DNA from: Hydra vulgaris
Taxonomy: Eukaryota; Cnidaria; Hydrozoa; Anthoathecata; Hydridae
Assembly: GCF_038396675.1 (NCBI RefSeq)
Contig: NC_088928.1
Span: 55,552,501-55,616,500, forward strand
Length of the DNA: 64,000 nucleotides
Direction of reading: 5' to 3'
Shown here: positions 25,141 through 64,000 of the stretch, piece after piece
How positions within the stretch are numbered: the first letter of the stretch is position 1
Layout: the number at the start of each line of letters is the position of its first letter
Made by a program: the position numbers and the translations under genes
The notes under the pieces: generated by a model
Database searches by the model: none
What the model was told of the DNA's origin: nothing
The model's input: the letters and a program-made list of their open reading frames with translations, nothing else

Positions 25141-25417
25141 GCAAGACTTTACATAGTGATACGATGACTATCAAAAAAGTAATACCGATTGGGTGTTAAT
25201 TTTATTTAAAGATCTTTTCGATTACATTTTTAATTTTCATTATGAAGTAATTAATTATTAATTTCAATTTCATTCAATTTTAATTTCAATATTGTCAATG
25301 TTAAAAAGTAAGTCAATAAACTTTATGTAATCAGAAAGATCTTAAAATGAAATATTAATTCGCAATCGGTATTATTTTTTTGATTGCCATCGTATCACTA
25401 TGTGAAGTCTTGCATAT
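25141..25417. mobile_element. Foldback MITE, plus a related hairpin at 25436-25590
   Basis: GCAAGACTTTACATAGTGAT at 25141 faces ATCACTATGTGAAGTCTTGC at 25395, with further pairing through AATACCGATTGG and its partner and GATCTTTTCGATTACA and its partner. A second, related hairpin, with ATACCGATTGCGTATTAGTA and TAATACGCAATCG arms, follows at 25436-25590. Both are non-coding and belong to one family sharing the ATACCGATTGCG word. Confidence 0.72.
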
Positions 25418-25619
25418 AATACCGATGCAAAAAATACCGATTGCGTATTAGTATTTTAATTGAAGATTTTTCCGATTACAAGAAGTTAATTGATTTACTT
25501 TTCAACAATGTTAATGTTAAAAAGTCAACTAACTTAATGTAGTCGGTGAAGTAAAATCTGCAAATAAAATATTAATACGCAATCGTATTATATGTTTGAT
25601 TGACAATCTATTTACTAAA

Positions 25620-26900
25620 CAATCCGCACAAACATTAGTGTATAATCGCAATAGTTTTCTTACGTGTAAAAATCATTATTTTTTGTATATTTTATATATA
25701 CTTTTAAATATTTACTCTATTCATTCAAAATGTTAAATCGTTACAAAATAGTATTAGATATTTGATAGTTAAGAATGAAATTCTGAAAGAATCAGGCAAA
25801 ATTTCAAATTTTCTATAGTGACCTCCCCTTAAATTAGTAATTTTTACAAAATATTGTTACTATTCATACTAAAAGCTTTATTCTAAAAACTTTTAATGGA
25901 TATCACCATTCATTAATTTTCCAGATATTGGATTTCAAATTTTTACTTAGTTTTTAGAAATATTGATCAAATGGTGTCAAAAGCATTTTTAAATTTAATA
26001 TATACTTTTCAATGGGCATTTCACCCGATTATGGTTTTTTGGCTTGATTAGAACTAAAAATGATAAAATAGGTAAAGTAAACATTTTGGTATGTCTAAAT
26101 ACCTTGCTTCAAAGGTACGCAAAAATTGATTTTTTGCCTTTAAAATACAAACATACTTATGATAATTTAAGAAATTAGGCTAAATACTCTTAGCGCAATT
26201 TTTGTGACCTCATAATGCTTAAAGCCATTACGAGGTCACAAAAATTTTCATCTAAAGCCTTGGTACTCTATGTATTTCTTATATTATTAAACTTCATCTG
26301 GTAAATTACTAGAAAAGGTACTGGAAAAGTTTTAATGATTTTACTCGCTTTATGATTTTACTTGTTTTAAATAGTTTTCTTTTAGTTAAAAGGCATTTTA
26401 CGTTAACCCTCAAGGTATTATTCAGTTCAGCCAACAATTTTTGAAAAGCAGTTTGTTTTAAATGAAATATGTAGAAAGTCAGTCAAACTACTATAAAAAT
26501 TTGAAGTTGACCCTCCGAACCCGTTTGTAATACTGATTTGAGTACTTTTTTGTTTCCTCTGTGTTGTTTTAAGACATCCCAGCGATGCGTCGAACTTGGA
26601 AAAAATGTATACGATAGTAATAAAAAATTTACTGCAAAACAAGCAGCATTGCTGTTTAGCTAAGTTCAACGAATACGTCAAACATAGTATATATATATTG
26701 CATGTTTATTGAGATTTAAAATTATTGCTTACATCCCATCTTTCATCATTGCTTCTTTCGTTCTCGAATAATCATATAAACTTTTTCTTCATCTGTTTTA
26801 CAATTTAGCCATTGTAGCGTTTGATTTCGAGACCACCTTGTCAAAGCGTTCCATAAAAAAAATTGTAACAATACTAACGATAAAGCAAATAATAATTAAG
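25620..26900. other. AT-rich non-coding stretch with one hairpin
   Basis: AATTTTTGTGACCTCATAATG (26197-26217) faces its complement at 26226-26246 with one mismatch. An open frame on the - strand at 26427-26681 resembles nothing I recognise and is probably chance. Confidence 0.45.
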
Positions 26901-26934
26901 AAAAAATAATAATAACAAAAACATAGAAAGGAAG

Positions 26935-27275
26935 TCAGTGCCGACGCGAATAGGTGGAGTAGGTGTCACGTGTAGAGTGGGGGGGGGGGTGCCGTTACAA
27001 CTTTTGCCGACTAAAAATAATAAAAAAAAAGGTACTCGTTTTTTAAACTTTGCCGACTCACTAGTCGACATTTGCCGATTGACTGGTCGACATTTGTCGA
27101 TTGGTTGTCTAAATTTACCAACTAACTTGTCTAAAGGGTCTACATTTGCCGACTGACTTGTTTGAAAATGTCAAATTTGCCGACTAAATGAACGAAAAAA
27201 TCATTGTAGGGGAAGGGGGGAGGGAAAGAGTTTCACCCCTCCCCCCATCCCTCATCGCGCCGGCCTTAAAAGAAG
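26935..27275. repeat. TTTGCCGACT minisatellite and GC-rich block
   Basis: From about 27000 to 27185 the word TTTGCCGACT or variants recurs every 20-25 bp (for example GTCGACATTTGCCGATTGAC). It is flanked by G-runs (26980-26989) and C-runs near 27240. The block is much less AT-rich than its surroundings and resembles the subterminal repeats of a DNA transposon. No transposase was seen. Confidence 0.6.
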
Positions 27276-27921
27276 TGCAGCATACTTGGAATACCGCTGG
27301 TAGTTTGGAATACTCCAATATCTCAATTAATATAAACACCATCTGTGTTGTTTTTTCGGAAGTACTGGGACAAATAGGACATGAAGTAAATAATTAACAA
27401 AAACAGTACCATCTGGTTATTTTTGCTGACAGCCACACGTTAACGTCAATTTTGAAAACTTTTTTGGTAAGAATGTAATCCTTTATAAATATTTATTAAT
27501 GTATTCAAAATCCTCCTTTTAATCGATTAAATTATTGAGAAACTTTATTGATCTATGATTGTGTTTTGATTTTAGTTTACTTATGAATGTCAATGAAAAA
27601 AAAAGTGAATACAATTTGGAACATTAAATTCCAAATTACTTGCACCTCAAGCAAAATCTACTTTTAGTAGAAAAAAATCTTCAAAAGTACTTTTTAAAAA
27701 ATACTTTTGAAGATTTTTGTTTCAATAGAAATTTTGATAAGGTTCCTAATTCTTGTTTTAGTTAATTTTTTATATCATTAAAATAATACAATTTTTCCAT
27801 AATTTAGTTTTTTTTATTGAACTAACCAATTTACAACTGGTATTCCAAATATGCAAAAAAGTACACAAATAATTACTTTGAAATTTATTTACTTTGACGA
27901 TAGCGCTCATAGACATATTTT

Positions 27922-28232
27922 ACTCTGTGAAGCTGCAGGATTATATTGTAGAGAAATATTTCAAGTATTTTTAAATACAATACTGAAGTAGAATAATAAT
28001 TAATATAAATGTTTAAATCACGTTATTTGCATTATTGACTAATTCACAATAAAATACAATATATAAACATATAAATAAGATTTTTTTTACTCTGTTGAGC
28101 TGCAGGATTATATAGTACAGAAATATTTCAAGTATTTTTAAATACAATGCTGAAGTAGAATAATAATTATTATAAATGTTTAAATCACGTTATTTGCATT
28201 ATTGACTAATTCACAATAAAATACAATATATA
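27922..28232. repeat. 144-bp direct duplication
   Basis: The segment ACTCTGTGAAGCTGCAGGAT... ending ATACAATATATA at 27922-28065 is repeated at 28089-28232 with only a few differences. Non-coding. Confidence 0.92.
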
Positions 28233-28665
28233 ATTTTTTTTAACTTAAAAAATAAGATTTTAAAATTGGAAAATTCTAGGGTCCCATAATTATCGGGGGC
28301 TCCAGGCTATGGCCTAGTCTGGTCTATTGGGTATAATCGAGCACTGTTTAAGGATATAAAAAATACCTTTTTATAAATCCAGCAAAAATACTACCAGTTT
28401 TTATCTAGACATTTCTTATTTCAATTTTAATTTAGAAACTCATTTTTAAAAAACAGACGCAAACTCTAAATATTGTTTACAAACTTTCATCTTTTGTTTG
28501 CAATGTTTTGAAACAATATGGGATAGTTTTTTACAAAGTGGTATGCGATCGCTTAACTTTAAATTATGATAATTACGCGAAATTTAATTGAAAACTATGT
28601 TACTGTTCCTTGAAAATTGACGACTTTTTACTTCAGCTTTATTATATTTCTTTGTTATAAACAAC

Positions 28666-28754
28666 CTCGAATTTAGGAAATATATCGAAACGAAAATAAA
28701 ATTTACGAAATATATCGAAACGGCCTCGAATTTAGGAAATATATCGAAACGACT
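28666..28754. repeat. GGAAATATATCGAAACG tandem repeat
   Basis: Three copies of (T/C)(A/T)GGAAATATATCGAAACG with CCTCGAATT leaders. Confidence 0.85.
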
Positions 28755-30420
28755 CTTTTTAGGAAATATATTTATTGATCAAAAAGGCAAATGTTGAACG
28801 ATACTCCAACTTAAGTTGTTCTAAACCCAATATATAAAAATATCATTTTTTTTTAAGTTGCTGTAGAAGTTTTAGTAAAATTTCCTTTTCTAGGAACCTA
28901 TATCTTTTTTAGCCGTTCACTTATGTTTTGCTGAGGTATACGTTAGTAATTCGGTATTGGTAACAGGAAACATTTTGCTCAAGAATTAGCAAATAAGATT
29001 CAAAAAGTTTGACATCATCGCCTAGTTTTTCAACGTCAATATGAACTTGTTTGCCTTTTTAAATTCTGACAAAGAAACAATCGAGTGGCATGATAACGAA
29101 GATGCTAACATCATTGATCACTGAAAATTTTTTCTAAAAGCATTGAAATTCCAACAATTAAAGATCGAAGTCTGATTTGGAAACGAATTTAGGCTTTAAA
29201 CAGAAATTCCACAAACTATTTTTTTTAAACACAAAAAACTATTTCAATTGAAATATACACTTACAAAAATTTTTATTACTTTTCTTTGATTAAAGAAATT
29301 ATCACGTAATACACTGCGGGGTTCTTAAAATGCCACATTATGTCAAATGGGCGTATTTTTGAACAGCCTCTAAACGGCAATTTGCTGTAGCGTGCAACTA
29401 TTTAAGTAAATATCACAAGCATCGTAAATTTTAGTAAATCTTAAAGTTCGAATTTTTCAATAAGTTATTCAAATTTTTTTTTAATGAACACGATTTTAAA
29501 AATAATTATTAAAAAATCGCCTAACAAACAAAGTTATTTAGAATCGTGCATACAAAATAAATACGTGCATACAAAATAAAATCATTTCAAATTTATTGTA
29601 GAATTATTATCAAATATTATATAGCCAAATGACAAACCGAAAAGTTATACTCAAAAATGCGGATAACTTTGAATACAGCTGTAAACAAGTAAACAAATAA
29701 TTTAACAAACTGATAATAAATTCTTTCAAAGCTAAATTACAATATTTATGAAACAGAGACTGCCAGTTAAACTATTTGGCAAAATAACAACTTCGTTAAA
29801 TAGTTGGCGTGTTATTAATAGGGTGTCCTGTATACAGTTTTATCCACACAAAAAAAAAAAATTCGTACAAAAACACCATTTTCAAACAAACAAAAAATAA
29901 TTAATTTTTAGGTTGTATTTCTGCGATTAGACATATTTGCAGTATAAATACCAAAATTGAAGATATCCAAAACAAACCAGACTTGTCTAACGATCGCACT
30001 TATTTATGAGTGACAAAAAGAGAGTTTTTAAAACTTCTCTTAAATTAGTAAAAATGAAGGAGCGGGACGAAAGACAAAATTATTTTTTTAAATGAGCTGA
30101 ATACATTACAGCTGTAGTTTTGTTTTCGTTTTATCGCCATTATTAACCTCAATTGTCAAAAATGTCGAAGAAACTGCTCCTAAAAAATTCAATTATTTTT
30201 AGTATAGGGAGAAAACGATTAGTTTTTATCGATGGAAATAATTTTTCGATAATACTTAAAAAATTTCGATTATACTTATTAAAAGTAAAAAATTATTTTC
30301 ATTGATAAAATTTTCGTTTATGTATGTGTATATGTACGTAGGTATGTAAGTGATTTTCTACTAATATATATATATATATATATACATGTATATGTATATT
30401 AATGACATTTTAATAGTATA
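28755..30420. other. AT-rich intergenic stretch
   Basis: No repeat, element end or gene recognised. A short + frame near 29040-29123 (MNLFAFLNSDKETIEWH) is unassigned. Two 17-bp copies of CGTGCATACAAAATAAA lie at about 29546-29580. Confidence 0.4.
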
Positions 30421-30442
30421 ATAAGATTTATATGTAAAATTG

Positions 30443-30553
30443 AAAATACATCATTTACGGTGACATACTATTTATTTAAACTTTTAAACTTATTAAAACT
30501 TTATTAACTTTAATAAGTTAAATAAATAGTATGTCACCATAAATGATGTATTT

Positions 30554-30554
<1 letters not shown>
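30443..30554. repeat. Inverted repeat downstream of GNPNAT1
   Basis: A 37-bp arm (AAAATACATCATTTACGGTG...) at 30443-30479 faces its complement at 30518-30554 with one mismatch. It starts about 160 bp past the GNPNAT1 stop. A (TA)n tract follows at 30555-30637. Confidence 0.9.
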
Positions 30555-30643
<89 letters not shown>

Positions 30644-30711
30644 ACGTTTCAACTTTGAAAACCAGAAAAAAGTTGAGTTACATTGTAATCTGACAGTTAT
30701 AAAGATTTGAT

Positions 30712-30904
30712 TCAAATTTTTGAACTAGGAAGGGAAGCAACAAGATTTTCCATACAAAGAAATTTTGAATTTCGCAGATGATTTTGGTTTGGTTCAGCAT
30801 GATATTTCACGTTTTCACAGAACACTTGCAAACTATTAGGACTAACAATAGTCGTCTTGTAGCAACCAATGCAGTAACTAACTCGCGTTAAAACTTCTAG
30901 TAAT
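30712..30904 (-). CDS. GNPNAT1: GNPNAT1 exon 5 (C-terminus)
   Basis: Acceptor TTCTTAATAG|A. It encodes LLEVLTRVSYCIGCYKTTIV and the divergent tail, ending in TGA at 30714-30712. Confidence 0.8.
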
Positions 30905-32023
30905 CTATTAAGAATAAGAAACGAGAAAAAAAAATTAAAAAAAAAATTATTTCAAACAAATTATATAAAAATTTAAAAACTAACAATGAACCAATTCCAA
31001 TTCGCTGATAACCTTGGTCTACCTTTACGTCAATAATTCTACCTCTCTAAAAGTGTAAACTTTTAGAATTAAAAAACTTTAAAACAAAATAAAAGAAAAT
31101 ATTTATAAAAATTGGAAAATAATTGTAATGATCCACCTTTGATGCAGAGTGAATAAATTTTTGTTCTACTGTCAACGTAGCTGCTCCCAAAATTTTTTTT
31201 AAGCGTAAATCTTCCAATACTACGACATAATACATACCCATACATTCAGATAAAATAGAATAATAATCTAAAAACAAAAGAATCGAATCGAAAGAACTTA
31301 TGCAGTACCATGGTCACATCCTAGTAATTATATAATCGAAAACCATAGAACGCATGTTAAAGTATACCTTGAAACAAGAATTTCGAATCGCATAATCTTT
31401 TTATGCTCTCCTCTCCATTTTCTGATATCAATTCCACAAAACCTTATTAATTTCATATAAAAAAGTGCTTGAATTGATAACTATGTTTTTAACTCAGCAA
31501 TAATAGAAAAAACAATATTTACAAAAAAAAATAACAATAACATTGATTCGCGATATATCGTTACCACTATTGATCAATATCATAGTCGTATATTTTGGTT
31601 ATGGACACAACTTTATAATGTCATTTTAACATTAAATAAACGTTTACTTTAAACTTCATAAAACAATCATAATAAGCAACATTGGTTGAATAAATTTTTT
31701 TTAAACAGGTATGCATTCGTTCAAAAAAAAAAAAAAAAAAATCTAGTTGAATCTAAATTTTGAAGCGGGTTGCTCGAAAAAATGTCTTGTAAAATTTGAA
31801 CTTTAAAAATGCTTTAGAATTGATAGTAATTAATAACACAACAATTTGTAAAAATATAACAATATAAAAAGATTCAATAACCTTTGAGATAATCGTCTGA
31901 ACGAAGAGGGCGCACCATTGATTTATTGGACAGAATATCGTTTTTCAATGAACTGTGTTTGGAAAGAGTAATACTATCTTTCATAGAGACTCCATCGATT
32001 AAATCTTTTGAAAATAACTCCAT
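30712..32023 (-). CDS. GNPNAT1: Glucosamine-6-phosphate N-acetyltransferase (five exons, complete)
   Basis: Exons on the - strand are 32023-31882, 31442-31368, 31267-31137, 31046-30985 and 30904-30712. Phases join without a break into 200 codons plus TGA. The enzyme acetylates glucosamine-6-phosphate with acetyl-CoA in UDP-GlcNAc synthesis. The GNAT fold shows as MVRPLRSDDYLK (strand 1), YYVVVLED, GAATLTVEQKFIHSASK (very close to ATATLIIEHKFIHS of animal GNPNAT1), RGRIIDVKVDQGYQ, and the acetyl-CoA loop QRIGIGSLL (Q-x-x-G-x-G). Length is near the animal norm (184 in human). A TGA lies in frame just before the ATG, so the start is secure. The last about 45 residues diverge: the GFYKKFGY block is replaced by NSLQVFCENVKYH. 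The gene lies 771 bp downstream of GANAB on the same strand, and an AG acceptor lies 13 bases before the ATG. Confidence 0.87.
30985..31046 (-). CDS. GNPNAT1: GNPNAT1 exon 4
   Basis: Acceptor CTTTTAG|AGAGG. It encodes RGRIIDVKVDQGYQRIGIGS, the acetyl-CoA binding segment, with donor TT|GTTAGT. Confidence 0.86.
31137..31267 (-). CDS. GNPNAT1: GNPNAT1 exon 3
   Basis: Acceptor TTTTTAG|AT. It encodes SILSECMGMYYVVVLEDLRL through EQKFIHSASK, with donor AAAG|GTGGAT. Confidence 0.88.
31368..31442 (-). CDS. GNPNAT1: GNPNAT1 exon 2
   Basis: Acceptor AATAAG|GT. It encodes FVELISENGEESIKRLCDSK and a short tail, with donor CAAG|GTATAC. It was found by phase: exon 1 leaves one base and exon 3 needs one base. 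Confidence 0.75.
31882..32023 (-). CDS. GNPNAT1: GNPNAT1 exon 1
   Basis: ATG at 32023. It encodes the N-terminal leader and VRPLRSDDYLK, with donor AAAG|GTTATT. Confidence 0.85.
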
Positions 32024-32036
32024 ATTTCAAAATATG

Positions 32037-32038
32037 CT
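32037..32038 (-). promoter_or_regulatory. Candidate (trans-)splice acceptor before GNPNAT1 ATG
   Basis: The - strand reads TTTTAAATATTTCAATAATATTACTTCAG and then 13 bases to the ATG. A T-rich tract ending in CAG directly before a start codon, with no obvious upstream exon, is what a spliced-leader acceptor looks like. It could equally be the end of an ordinary 5' UTR intron. Confidence 0.4.
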
Positions 32039-32315
32039 GAAGTAATATTATTGAAATATTTAAAAACCCAAAAAAACTTTTATTTGTAAATAATCACGTT
32101 TTAAAATCGATTAATTTAAATACCTGATAATTCTTTGATAAAGTAGCAATTAAATGCCACGCTATTCTACAACACCATACTAGAGACGTCACTTTTTTAA
32201 ACAAATAACTAATTATATCTATTTCGTTAGAAAAATTAATTAAAAAAAAACACGACAGAACGAAATTTTAGCATATGATTTAATTTAACAGCTTTGTTAG
32301 AAAGAAAAAAGCTAT

Positions 32316-32473
32316 TTTATTGCATAATTTAATTTTTTGAAAGGAAATAAATTAAATCTGACACAGGAATAAATTATGACGCTAAAACAATAATGTTAGT
32401 TGACATATACTGGAACTGAGCCGACATTAAAATTAAATCTATTTAACGTCATATTAAGATTTTTATTTTTATT
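32316..32473 (-). terminator. Candidate polyadenylation signals for GANAB
   Basis: AATAAA occurs on the - strand at 32468-32473, 32462-32467 and 32316-32321, that is 322 to 480 bp past the GANAB stop and before the GNPNAT1 start. In DNA this AT-rich such hexamers arise by chance. Confidence 0.3.
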
Positions 32474-32794
32474 ATTTAAAATTTTTTATTTTTCGTGTTA
32501 AAAAACCTTAATGAATTAAATTAAAAACAAAAAACACATTTTAAGTATGAATTGTTGCTTGCATATAATAAAATACTCCAGAGATCAAGCCACAAATTCT
32601 ACGTCATAAATAATTATGCAAAAAGTATAAAAAAAGATATTTCAAGCGTTTGTTAATTTTTTGTTGTTGTACAAAACAAAAAAACAAAACAAAAAAATAA
32701 AGTTTACACGAACTAGAAATGCGAAAGTTATTTAAGGGTATAAGATTAAAGTTGAAAAAATGTACTTAAAGCAATCTAATTCTAATATCTATAT

Positions 32795-63458
<30,664 letters not shown>

Positions 63459-63608
63459 CTAAATAAAAAATATTTGATTATTAAATATTTATTATTTAAC
63501 AAATAATCAATATTTAATAATCAAATATTTAAAAAATATTGATTATTTAACAGATATAGATATTTTATAGATGAAAAACTAAATAAAATAACATTTTTAA
63601 CCCCTTAA

Positions 63609-63898
63609 GGACCGATATTTTTTCAAATAAATGCACCAAAAAAATCATTTTTTTTTTAATGCTTAAAACTTAGATATTGACATATAATATAATACCTCTA
63701 GATATTATTAAAATCTAAATATTATTAATTTGATTGATTCTTAGTTGATTTAATATAATAATATTGTTATAAGATCATTTTCACAAATTATTTCAGGCTA
63801 ATACATAATGAAACGTAAAATATGTGACCGCCCGAGTTATCTCGGGTTCGGTCTTTTTGGACCATATAGCATGACCCGAGATATCTCGGGCCTGGTCC
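63609..63898. mobile_element. TTAA-flanked short element (piggyBac-type MITE?)
   Basis: GGACCGATATTTTTTC after TTAA (63605-63608) faces CCTGGTCC before TTAA (63899-63902). The right part carries two palindromic blocks, CCCGAGTTATCTCGGG and CCCGAGATATCTCGGG. TTAA at both borders and subterminal palindromes fit piggyBac-like elements. It is 290 bp and non-coding. Confidence 0.55.
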
Positions 63899-64000
63899 TT
63901 AATGAATTAATGTCACTAAGACAACTTCAATTCCTCAATGTTTTGTTTATAAATAGATCTAAATCACGAGTCTAACAGTTTTTAATTATTCAATTATTGC

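Noticed and set aside
26427-26681. 84-codon - strand ORF
   Set aside because: No recognised motif, no splice signals and no neighbouring exon. Chance ORF or unknown relic.

Overview
This is an AT-rich animal genomic window with many long (TA)n tracts. Three intron-rich host genes sit in a sea of decayed mobile elements. The mix of elements (ZMYM-type hAT, pogo, Tc1, P-element-like, Penelope-like with GIY-YIG, Jockey/CR1-like LINEs, tRNA SINEs), the long repeat-filled introns and the protein similarity fit a cnidarian, most likely Hydra. That is inference; no search was run. No bacterial, phage or CRISPR features are present.

Host genes. (1) At the left edge on the + strand are the last two coding exons of an inositol-trisphosphate 3-kinase-like gene (1-27 and 4154-4354). 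Their intron holds a 2.6 kb long-inverted-repeat element. (2) At 30712-32023 on the - strand is a complete five-exon glucosamine-6-phosphate N-acetyltransferase gene (GNPNAT1-like, 200 codons), which I reassembled from exon phases. (3) At 32795-63458 on the - strand are the last sixteen exons (about 755 residues) of the GH31 enzyme alpha-glucosidase II (GANAB-like). Its N-terminal exons lie beyond the right edge. All sixteen exons join in one continuous frame. GNPNAT1 starts only 771 bp downstream of the GANAB stop on the same strand, and it has an AG acceptor 13 bases before its ATG. Both genes serve glycoprotein glycan handling (UDP-GlcNAc supply and N-glycan glucose trimming). In an organism with spliced-leader trans-splicing this pair is a candidate operon.

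Layout. 1-4.4 kb: ITPK exons and the long-inverted-repeat element. 4.4-7 kb: quiet AT-rich DNA and a small MITE. 7.0-16.6 kb: a four-level nest. A ZMYM-type hAT is split by a LINE, which is split by another LINE's 3' part, which is split by a Tc1 element in a (TA)n tract. 16.8-21.0 kb: a pogo element with repeated subterminal motifs. 21.7-25.6 kb: a SINE, LINE fragments and foldback MITEs. 25.6-30.6 kb: mostly featureless, with small tandem repeats. 30.7-63.5 kb: GNPNAT1 and GANAB, with GANAB introns carrying a P-element-like transposon, a Tc1/mariner, two Penelope-like elements, a hAT MITE with a perfect 8-bp target duplication, a LINE end, a full-length hAT with matched ends, a CR1-like LINE remnant and two SINEs. 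63.6-63.9 kb: a TTAA-flanked element.

Almost every mobile-element ORF carries stops, frameshifts or deletions, so they are relics. The three host genes look intact in what is visible.
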